A DNA stretch of 39,293 nt from Chloroflexota bacterium (lineage in GTDB: Bacteria > Chloroflexota > Chloroflexia > Chloroflexales > Roseiflexaceae), in the NCBI GenBank assembly GCA_013388755.1, contig JACAEQ010000137.1, forward strand, positions 1-39,293. The letters run 5' to 3'. Position 1 is the stretch's first letter; the number at the start of each line of letters is the position of its first letter. A program made the translations under genes and the position numbers. Shown here one piece after another: positions 33,055 through 39,293 of this stretch. The notes under the pieces are model-generated. The model saw only the letters and a list, made by a program, of their open reading frames with translations, did no database searches and was not told where the DNA came from.

Positions 33055-35037
33055 TCACCCGGCGACCCAGCCGGCAATCTCGGCTTCGGTCAACTGTTTT
33101 TCGAGCTTGGTGTACTCTGCGCGAGCCGCGCGCAACAGATGAGCCATCCGTATCGGTTCGCCGGCATCGGCGGCGAGAAAGGCGGCATTCAACGCGATAG
33201 TGCGAATATTGCCGCCGGCGACATTCAGGCGTGCCAGTTTCTCGATATCGAGGGACTCGACCGGTGCGCCCGGCGGGAAGACCCGGCGCCAGATCTCGGC
33301 GCGTTGCGCCGCATCGGGGAACGGGAACTGCACAACGAAGCGAATACGGCGCAAGAATGCCGTATCGAGCGCGCTCTTCAGGTTCGTCGTCAGAATCGCC
33401 AGGCCACGGTAGGCTTCCATCCGTTGCAGCAGATAACTGACTTCGATATTGGCATAGCGATCGTGACTGTCCTTGACCTCGCTACGCTTGCCGAACAGCG
33501 CGTCAGCCTCATCGAAGAGCAAGATCGCCCCACCCGACTCGGCGGCATCGAAGATCCGGCGCAGATTCTTTTCCGTCTCACCGATATACTTACTGACCAC
33601 AGACGAAAGATCGATGCGGTACAGGTCGAGGCGCAGTTCATTTGCCAGCACCTCGGCCGCCATCGTCTTGCCGGTGCCGCTGGCGCCGGCGAACAGGGCG
33701 CTGATCCCCAGGCCACGAGCACCGTGCGCGGCAAACCCCCAGGTGTCATAGACCCGCGCTCGCTGGCGAACATGCGCCGCAATATCGCGCAACACCTGGC
33801 GTTGCGAACCCGGCAGCACCAGGTCGTCCCATGCAACCGACGAATCGATGCGTTGCGCCAGGTCATCAAGGCGCGGGCGCGCCTGGGCGCGGCTGGCGTC
33901 CCAGATCGCCCGCACGGCATCCTCGCCGGTATGGTCGCCAATCTGGCCGAGTGCCTCAACGCTCGCGGCCTGGATCGCGTGCGCGCTGAGATTGAACTGC
34001 GACACCAGCAGATCCACCTGGCCATTCAGTCGTTCGGCCGTACTGCCAAGCGCGGCGTACCAGGCGCGACGCTGTTCCGTGCTGCCTGGCCGGCAGACAT
34101 CAACGGTCACCATGGCGCGCCGGGCCGGACGCCAGCGGTCGCGCGCCGCGACAAGCAAGGCACCGGCGGTGCGTTCGAGCAACCAGGTAACCGCACCGGC
34201 GCGCGCCGTATCAGCAGGATCGACATCCTCACAATCAACCAGCAAGGCGCTGGTGCTGAGCGCCGCCTCACGCTCCCACAGACGCGCCAGCGCTTCGATC
34301 TCGGACGCGGCAACCGGCAGCATGGCTGCGCTCAGGGTGTGCAGGTTCAGACCGACGGATGCGCAGGCGTGCGCCGCGATCGCCTCGCGCGTCGCGCGCT
34401 CATCGCCACAGATCTGAACCAGCGGCAGCACCCCTCCACGGGCACGCGCCCACACACCGGCGATTCGCCCGGCCAGCGCCTGGTGCGACGGCAGTAACGG
34501 CTCAGGCGACCAGACCGGCGCCACCATGCCCTGAAGGCGTTCATCAAGATAGGCAACACCTGTCAGATAGTGCAATACCCGCTCATCAATCCGTAACGGG
34601 CTGCGCGTCAGCAGGCTGGCGGTGCCTGGCTCGACCAGTCGCCAGCGACGAAGTGGCGCATTCGGCGCGAGGGCGCTCCAGTGAGCGCCAGGCAGCGCCG
34701 CCAGGGCCAGGCTGAACGTTGGCGCGACACGCTGCGGATCGCCCTGGGCCGCGGCGCAGAGCGACGCAAGGCCTGCATCGAGCTCGACACCGGCGCATAA
34801 CACCAGAATATCGCGCTCGAACGGCGAAAGCTGGAACAGCGCGCACAGTGTATCGAGCGCGGCCTGCCCATCAGAATCACGCTCATCATGCGCGACTGGC
34901 GTACCGGCCGGATGATCGACCGTGTCGCCACGCGCGCGCGCAATATGCCGTTCGAGCGCATCGCGCACGTGTGCAAGCGCCATGCCGAGCACGCGCCGGT
35001 TGACAGTGTCGCGGGATTCGGGCGCAGCAACCATCAT
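33055..35037 (-). CDS. AAA+ ATPase (Afp15-like)
   Basis: This 660-residue AAA+ protein has Walker A GASGTGKT (about 450) and Walker B AILLFDEADALFG (about 503), followed by sensor and arginine-finger regions RRIRFVVQFPFPD. The long N-terminal part is typical of the Afp15/Pvc15 class. In PVC systems this ATPase is needed for assembly or cargo loading. Two adjacent ATGs exist (35037 and 35034); GATGGGAA lies upstream of both. The gene follows DUF4255 copy 2 by 10 bp and directly precedes the candidate cargo genes. Confidence 0.95.
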   Translation of the reverse strand: MMVAAPESRDTVNRRVLGMALAHVRDALERHIARARGDTVDHPAGTPVAHDERDSDGQAALDTLCALFQLSPFERDILVLCAGVELDAGLASLCAAAQGDPQRVAPTFSLALAALPGAHWSALAPNAPLRRWRLVEPGTASLLTRSPLRIDERVLHYLTGVAYLDERLQGMVAPVWSPEPLLPSHQALAGRIAGVWARARGGVLPLVQICGDERATREAIAAHACASVGLNLHTLSAAMLPVAASEIEALARLWEREAALSTSALLVDCEDVDPADTARAGAVTWLLERTAGALLVAARDRWRPARRAMVTVDVCRPGSTEQRRAWYAALGSTAERLNGQVDLLVSQFNLSAHAIQAASVEALGQIGDHTGEDAVRAIWDASRAQARPRLDDLAQRIDSSVAWDDLVLPGSQRQVLRDIAAHVRQRARVYDTWGFAAHGARGLGISALFAGASGTGKTMAAEVLANELRLDLYRIDLSSVVSKYIGETEKNLRRIFDAAESGGAILLFDEADALFGKRSEVKDSHDRYANIEVSYLLQRMEAYRGLAILTTNLKSALDTAFLRRIRFVVQFPFPDAAQRAEIWRRVFPPGAPVESLDIEKLARLNVAGGNIRTIALNAAFLAADAGEPIRMAHLLRAARAEYTKLEKQLTEAEIAGWVAG

Positions 35038-35047
35038 CTTGTTCCCA

Positions 35048-35623
35048 TCACCTGATCAGCACCAGTGAGATCTTGTACGCCAGTGACGGGCGATAGCGCG
35101 CCTGCAACGCCGACCAGATCTTCGAGAGTTCTTCGCCACTGAGGTACTGCGGCCGGATCTCAATCTGTTCGATCTGCTGATCCAGGTCAAAAGCGGCCAG
35201 CGCCTGTAACGGCGGAGCAGCGCCATGATCGGCGGCCGAGAGCGTGGCAAGCGCGCCTCGAATGGCATCGCGGCGCAACCGGGGCGTGCGGTGCATCAAC
35301 TGCGCAGCATACCCGAGCAGTATTTCGATGTGAAAATCCTGCGCACCATAGGCCGTCAGCAGATAGTGCAATTCGAGCGCCAGCGGGGTGATCTGCCCGC
35401 TCCCAGCCTCCAGAGAGCGCAGACCGGTGTGCGGTGTCACCTGGTAGAGAAAGAGATTCAACTGCGGCCGCTCATCCGATCCGGTCGTGATCCGGTCGGG
35501 AGGCAGGGCCGAGACGATCGTGTCGCCGCCGATGCTGGCATTGACCCCTTCGCCGACCAGGCCATTTTCGAGCAGGCTCTTCAGCACGGCCGTGACCGAT
35601 GCAATCGCAAGCGCACTGCTCAT
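35048..35623 (-). CDS. DUF4255 protein (Pvc16-like), copy 2
   Basis: This 191-residue DUF4255 family member starts MSSALAIASVTAVLKSLLE and holds RPQLNLFLYQVTPH and LALELHYLLTAYG, both typical of the family. GGAGGG five bases before the ATG at 35623 fixes the start; an upstream in-frame ATG at 35692 is not supported. It is only distantly similar to copy 1, so the cap may be a heteromer or one copy may act elsewhere. It is the first gene of the minus-strand block. Confidence 0.92.
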   Translation of the reverse strand: MSSALAIASVTAVLKSLLENGLVGEGVNASIGGDTIVSALPPDRITTGSDERPQLNLFLYQVTPHTGLRSLEAGSGQITPLALELHYLLTAYGAQDFHIEILLGYAAQLMHRTPRLRRDAIRGALATLSAADHGAAPPLQALAAFDLDQQIEQIEIRPQYLSGEELSKIWSALQARYRPSLAYKISLVLIR

Positions 35624-35739
35624 CGCAGCCCTCCAGCTCAACCATTCGAGATCGCTTTCGTGACACGACCGGCAAGACATGCGGCGGAGCACACGGCGCG
35701 GACACCGGGCTCGTTCATACGATTGACGGCGACGTGGTC

Positions 35740-35767
35740 ATTATACTCCAGTGATGTGCAGAATCAA
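35740..35767 (-). promoter_or_regulatory. sigma70-like promoter of the injection-system block
   Basis: On the minus strand, TTGATT (35767-35762) and a perfect TATAAT (35745-35740) are separated by 16 bp. Transcription would start near 35733, giving a leader of about 110 bases before the ATG at 35623. It is the best-placed promoter for the 35-kb block. Confidence 0.65.
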
Positions 35768-35792
35768 CCACTAAACCAGGTAAAAATGCCGA

Positions 35793-35803
35793 TATACTAC
35801 GCT
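35793..35803 (+). promoter_or_regulatory. Candidate -10 motif TATACTACGCT for the beta-helix gene
   Basis: TATACTACGCT recurs exactly at 38742-38752, upstream of the helicase gene on the same strand. Neither has a good -35, so activator or extended-discriminator promoters are possible. The rest of the 35624-35991 gap shows only the divergent minus-strand promoter. Confidence 0.3.
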
Positions 35804-35991
35804 CTATCCTTTTCAGCGCTTCCTATTGCGGTGGATGGCTATATGTGGTAGCATTGCCTGTGTTCGATCCAGACTCCAGGCTCGCTTCCGGCGAGTCTGC
35901 GCCACCGCTGAACGGCGTCGAGCCTCCGCATCCCGGCGCCGGCCACGGTCAGCCAGCGATAGCACCCGACAACGCTACAATGGAGGGGGCG

Positions 35992-37593
35992 ATGGACTCT
36001 CGGAATGATCGCTCGAACACCGAGCGGCATGAGATGATTACGCTCCAGGTGCCGCGAAGCGCACTGACAGCGCTGTGGGTGCTGGGGTCACTGGTTGCTC
36101 TCTTGCTTGTTGCGGTTGCGTTTGTCGCCGGGCTGGCCCTCCGCCCGGGCATTCCTGACTCTCCGGTCGCGCAGGCGACGATCCCAACCGGCATTCCACC
36201 ATCTGTGCCGTCTGCCACTGCTGAGCCAGCGCCACTCGCCGTGCCGGCAACAACCCTGCCTGTGCCCACCGTTGTTCCAGAGACAACCGTTCCCGCCCCG
36301 AGCGTCTCGCCTGCCATGCCGACCGTTGAGCTCATTCGCCCGACAGCAGCACTGCTTGCGCTGGAAGCGCAGGCCGAGGCACCAGCCGCAACGCCAGACG
36401 ATGTGGACTTCCGCATTGACCCGCCGGCGGCCCGGGCGCCTGGAGAGGCTGCGGCTCCCGTCCAGCAGGCGGCAGCACAGGCCCGGCCAGCCGCGCCCGG
36501 CGCACAGGCAGCCGCGCCTGCCGCCGTTCCTGCGGCGCGCCCTGCCGATGCCGACGCCCCGGCGCAACCGGCCAGCGCCAGCCGGCCAGCCCCGCAAGAT
36601 CTCCGCGGCAGCGTCCGCTGGTCAGCCGCTGCCGGCCCGATCATTCTACAGCGCGACCTGCTGGTCAGTGGCGGCGCATCGTTAATTATCGAGCCCGGCG
36701 TCGAGGTGCAGATTGCGCGCGGTGTCTCCATCCTGGTTGACGGCTCGATTGTGGCGCTGGCGACGCCCGACCGGCCGGTACGTTTCGTGCAGATCGGCGG
36801 CGGCGATGATCCCCGCCAGCGCTGGGAAAGCATTACCGGACGAACCGGTAGTGTGATTGATCTGCGGAACGTGTTCATCAGCGGCGGTGGCGCGGGTGGA
36901 ACCGTCATTGCCATACAGTCGGGGAGATTGTCGTTGCAGAGCGCGCGTATCAGCGGCAATGGCGGGCATATCCGTGCGAACGATAGTTTCGTCATCATTC
37001 GTGATAGTGAGATTTCGGGGAATCGCATGCCGTATGGCGCGGCGATTGATATCGCGCTGCCACGCGGCGGGGGCGATGGACCCGGCAGCGATATCGTCAT
37101 GATCAATAACCGGGTGCTGAATAATGCGCTCGTCGCCGGCGTCGCGCCACTCCAGATCACCAACCCGAGCTTCGACCGACCGGCGCGGATCGAAATCGAA
37201 CAGAACCTGCTGGTGGGTGCCGCCGGGCCAGACCTGGCGCTGGTGACCAATACGCAACTTATGGGGAACGTGCGCTGTAATACACTCATCGGCGGCGCCA
37301 ATGGCCTGAGTCTGCGCAGCGACGCGCCGCCGAACCTCAGCCCGATGCTCAATATTCGCGATAACGCGATCGAGGCGCACGACCCGCCCAACAATCCGTT
37401 CTACCGCGAATTCAACATCGGCAAGGGCGCAACCAGCGACCTGCCACTGGGTATGGCAAACAACTGGTGGGAGATTGCGAATGGCCCGTACGAGCCGGCG
37501 ACCAACCCGGAGGGGCGTGGCGAAGCCGCCGGACCGAATATCGGCTTTCAACCCTGGCTCCAGACGCGCCCGCCATGCGCGCCCGGTTTTTAG
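35992..37593 (+). CDS. Membrane-anchored parallel beta-helix protein
   Basis: This 533-residue protein has a short cytosolic N-terminus and one membrane helix (about 25-47: ALWVLGSLVALLLVAVAFV). A Pro/Ala/Thr-rich linker (to about 200) leads to a C-terminal right-handed beta-helix-like domain (about 203-500). Short strands and turns recur there, such as SLIIEPGVEVQIARG, GRLSLQSARISGNG, DSFVIIRDSEISGNR and SDIVMINNRVLNN. The start is ATG at 35992, with GGAGG four to five bases upstream; an ATG at 35845 lacks a site. It is divergent from the injection cluster and shares the intergenic region with its promoter. Beta-helices bind polysaccharides or surfaces; the ligand is unknown. Confidence 0.82.
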   Translation: MDSRNDRSNTERHEMITLQVPRSALTALWVLGSLVALLLVAVAFVAGLALRPGIPDSPVAQATIPTGIPPSVPSATAEPAPLAVPATTLPVPTVVPETTVPAPSVSPAMPTVELIRPTAALLALEAQAEAPAATPDDVDFRIDPPAARAPGEAAAPVQQAAAQARPAAPGAQAAAPAAVPAARPADADAPAQPASASRPAPQDLRGSVRWSAAAGPIILQRDLLVSGGASLIIEPGVEVQIARGVSILVDGSIVALATPDRPVRFVQIGGGDDPRQRWESITGRTGSVIDLRNVFISGGGAGGTVIAIQSGRLSLQSARISGNGGHIRANDSFVIIRDSEISGNRMPYGAAIDIALPRGGGDGPGSDIVMINNRVLNNALVAGVAPLQITNPSFDRPARIEIEQNLLVGAAGPDLALVTNTQLMGNVRCNTLIGGANGLSLRSDAPPNLSPMLNIRDNAIEAHDPPNNPFYREFNIGKGATSDLPLGMANNWWEIANGPYEPATNPEGRGEAAGPNIGFQPWLQTRPPCAPGF

Positions 37594-37886
37594 CAGAAAT
37601 GTATCGGTGCTCTGCCTCGCCGCCGCACCACGACGCAGCAGCAGGCGCGCCACCCGGATGACGGGATGCGGTCGCGGCGACCTGTTCACGTATCAGTGCA
37701 ACCGTGACCGTATCCAGATACGCCGCGCCCAATCTCCAGATAACGTGCTGCAATCACACCGGCTACGACCGGCAGTCGCGCAACCTGCAGTGCACGTCCG
37801 GCGATTTCCATGTAACACAAAGGGTGCGGAATCCACACCATCGCGTAACTCGAGGATGGGGGACCATTGTTCATGCACAGAATCCT
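37594..37886 (-). pseudogene. Possible decayed gene in the intergenic region
   Basis: This 293-bp gap has no convincing intact gene. Minus-strand frames encode protein-like pieces (ALQVARLPVVAGVIAARYLE in one frame and AAYLDTVTVALIREQVA in another) that overlap and could be parts of one frame-shifted remnant. Ordinary chance frames in GC-rich DNA remain possible. No promoter or terminator is obvious. Confidence 0.25.
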
Positions 37887-38711
37887 ATGAAACTGCGGAA
37901 AGCCAGGTCGCAGACACGTCTACCGCTCGATTCTGCATCATATGAGCGACCCGACGAGTTGTATGCGATATTTGAACGCGCGACAGTTGACACACCGGCG
38001 CCGGATGATCCGTCGCCCATGACGGATGCAATTCGGACGAGCATCCCCTCCTCATCGAGCCCGGAACCTATCTCGCTCAGCGAGCGGCTTGCGCCACGCG
38101 AGCAGGCGCCCGTGTATGATACAACCCTTGCCCGCAGAGCGACCGATGAGGACCTGCGCCGCGCCGCTGTTGAGAGCCGGCTGGCGGCACTGACGATCAT
38201 GCGCCGCCGCGCCGCAGAGTCGCGCGTGGCCGCCATACCGAAGGTGATCGTGCTGCCACCAAACCCGCCCACACCCGAACCCGCCCCGGTCACCCTCGCC
38301 GATGAAGCTCCACCTGAGGCCATGCCGCCGCAGCCACTGATCAACACCATACCGCTGCCACCAGCGATCGCCGCCGACAGCGCCCGGCTGGCGCTTGCGG
38401 CATTGCGCGCTGCGGCTCGCCTGGTTCCACTTCTGCTCCTGCCGCACGCGACACGTCTTGAAACCAGCGGCGCAACACGCGCACTCACCCGGCTCGGCGT
38501 ACGCACGCTCGCCGCATGGGTTGACACATGGGGGCGCCGGCCAGTCGTTCAACTGTTTCGCACGTCCGCCAGCCCGGCATTCAATAGGACGGTGATTCAG
38601 TATCTCCTGGCGGATCAACTCGCGGTGGCACTGGCAAGCGATGCGGCACTGGCCCACGATGTCGAGTTGCTGAACCGTACCCTGGGCGCACGAGTGCGGG
38701 AGGGCCAGTAG
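37887..38711 (+). CDS. Hypothetical protein, 274 residues
   Basis: I do not recognise this protein. The N-terminal half is polar and basic with SSSSPEP and Arg/Ala-rich helix DEDLRRAAVESRLAALTI. A Pro-rich linker (about 125-170) follows. The C-terminal half is Ala/Leu/Arg-rich and helical (LALAALRAAARLVPLLLLP, then YLLADQLAVALASD). No clear signal peptide or enzyme motif is present. The ATG at 37887 has only a weak ribosome site, so an upstream start in the same frame cannot be excluded. It lies between the beta-helix gene and the helicase gene. Confidence 0.65.
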   Translation: MKLRKARSQTRLPLDSASYERPDELYAIFERATVDTPAPDDPSPMTDAIRTSIPSSSSPEPISLSERLAPREQAPVYDTTLARRATDEDLRRAAVESRLAALTIMRRRAAESRVAAIPKVIVLPPNPPTPEPAPVTLADEAPPEAMPPQPLINTIPLPPAIAADSARLALAALRAAARLVPLLLLPHATRLETSGATRALTRLGVRTLAAWVDTWGRRPVVQLFRTSASPAFNRTVIQYLLADQLAVALASDAALAHDVELLNRTLGARVREGQ

Positions 38712-38741
38712 CACCCGTAGCGCGCGTGTTTGTGGATGAAG

Positions 38742-38752
38742 TATACTACGCT
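38742..38752 (+). promoter_or_regulatory. Candidate -10 motif TATACTACGCT upstream of helicase gene
   Basis: This is the same 11-mer as at 35793-35803, 139 bases before the ATG at 38886. No clear -35 is visible. The GCGCAA-GCTTT-TTGCGC hairpin (38824-38840) lies between it and the gene. Confidence 0.3.
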
Positions 38753-38823
38753 GCACGGCAGCGACGGGCAGCCCGGGATCCGCGAACGCGCCTCCGTTCC
38801 CGCTCGCCCCGCGCTCTTTCGGG

Positions 38824-38840
38824 GCGCAAGCTTTTTGCGC
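38824..38840 (+). promoter_or_regulatory. Small hairpin in helicase leader
   Basis: GCGCAA (38824-38829) and TTGCGC (38835-38840) are perfect inverted arms around a GCTTT loop. No U-run follows. It could be a leader structure or protein-binding site; evidence is limited to the palindrome. Confidence 0.3.
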
Positions 38841-38885
38841 GTTGCTCACATATCCGAGGTGGCACATCCTCTCCGTGAGGTGCTG

Positions 38886-39293
38886 ATGGCTCGACTCGAA
38901 GACCTGACCGCCGGCGTCTCGCTGCGCGGCATCCTTCCGGATAGCATGGTAACCGTGGTCGCCGTGCAGTGGTATGGCAGCGATGCGCTGGAGCTGACCT
39001 ACAAGGACGCCGGCGGGCGCCCCGGCGCGCGCCTGCTCTACCGTGACGATGAGCCGGCCCTGGCGATCGTCAGCGCCGGCCGCCCCTGGAGCTTCGATGG
39101 CGATGGCCGGCTCTTCCGGCTGGTCGCCGAGGCCCACCGCATCCGCCTCGCGCATCTCTTCGATCCGGTGCTGGCGGTGCATACCTCGCTGGTCGAGCCG
39201 CTGCCCCATCAGATCACGGCAGTGTACGAGACAATGCTCTCGCGCCAGCCGCTGCGCTTCCTGCTCGCCGATGACCCCGGCGCCGGCAAGACG
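38886..39293 (+). CDS. SNF2/DEAD-type helicase, 5' part (cut by window end)
   Basis: The first 136 residues of a large SNF2-like ATPase are present. The frame runs to the window end. MARLEDLTAGVSLRGILP opens a domain preceding the helicase core, and HTSLVEPLPHQITAVYE (Q-motif-like) leads to DDPGAGKT, the Walker A loop, at the last codons. Such helicases (RapA/DrmD-like) remodel DNA-protein complexes and are found in repair and in phage-defence loci. GAGG five bases upstream supports the ATG at 38886. The rest lies outside the window, so its partners cannot be judged. Confidence 0.85.
   Translation, partial: MARLEDLTAGVSLRGILPDSMVTVVAVQWYGSDALELTYKDAGGRPGARLLYRDDEPALAIVSAGRPWSFDGDGRLFRLVAEAHRIRLAHLFDPVLAVHTSLVEPLPHQITAVYETMLSRQPLRFLLADDPGAGKT

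Noticed and set aside
35949-37394. 481-codon minus-strand frame opposite the beta-helix gene
   Set aside because: Ser/Ala/Gly-rich shadow without domains; the plus strand has a membrane helix, linker and beta-helix with a good ribosome site.
36682-37689. 335-codon minus-strand frame
   Set aside because: Opposite the beta-helix domain; His/Arg-rich and no recognisable fold.
38052-39209. 385-codon minus-strand frame spanning two plus-strand genes
   Set aside because: Runs antisense through both the hypothetical and helicase genes; composition is shadow-like.

Overview
The window (about 39.3 kb, GC-rich) looks like part of a bacterial chromosome. Large Ser/Thr kinases with FHA domains, long Thr/Pro/Ala-rich linkers, GTG starts and a DUF4255/tube/sheath/LysM/VgrG/PAAR/gp25/baseplate gene order suggest a Chloroflexota (Roseiflexus-like) organism. 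That assignment is inference from style, not from a marker gene.

About 35 kb (265-35623, minus strand) is one co-directional block that encodes an extracellular contractile injection system (eCIS; phage-tail-like, Afp/PVC/MAC family). In transcription order it holds: a DUF4255 protein, the Afp15-type AAA+ ATPase, an HExxH zincin-like protein, a HEAT-repeat protein, two DUF4157 proteins with peptidase-like C-termini (caspase/CHAT-like and C39/papain-like), an unknown 136-residue protein, a second DUF4255 protein, a small carboxypeptidase-regulatory-like protein, sheath, tube, a CxxC tail-assembly-like protein, a 60-residue protein, a second tube protein, a 904-residue Pro/Ala-rich DUF4157 protein, LysM hub adaptor, VgrG-like spike, PAAR tip, gp25, baseplate J, an FHA-tail protein I fusion, and a SAM methyltransferase. 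These genes are tightly spaced, and a good sigma70-like promoter lies upstream of the first.

The distal part (265-11582) encodes three Ser/Thr kinases, each fused to an FHA domain and Ig-like domains, plus one FHA/Ig/membrane protein without a kinase. The adjacent baseplate gene itself carries a canonical FHA domain. This suggests phospho-threonine signalling onto the injection machine, by analogy with the type VI PpkA-Fha pathway but with the reader built into a structural subunit. This is the most interesting hypothesis of the window.

Inside the block, the high-copy subunit genes sheath and tube, and also one kinase gene, end exactly at the edge of short MITE-like palindromic elements with terminal inverted repeats. 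Their TNA target coincides with the stop codons. Two families, here called R1 and R2, are visible, and one R1 is inserted directly beside an R2.

On the plus strand at the right end are a membrane-anchored beta-helix protein (35992-37593), a possible decayed gene, a hypothetical protein (37887-38711), and the start of a SNF2-type helicase cut by the window end (38886-39293). No tRNA, rRNA, CRISPR array or intact transposase gene was seen.
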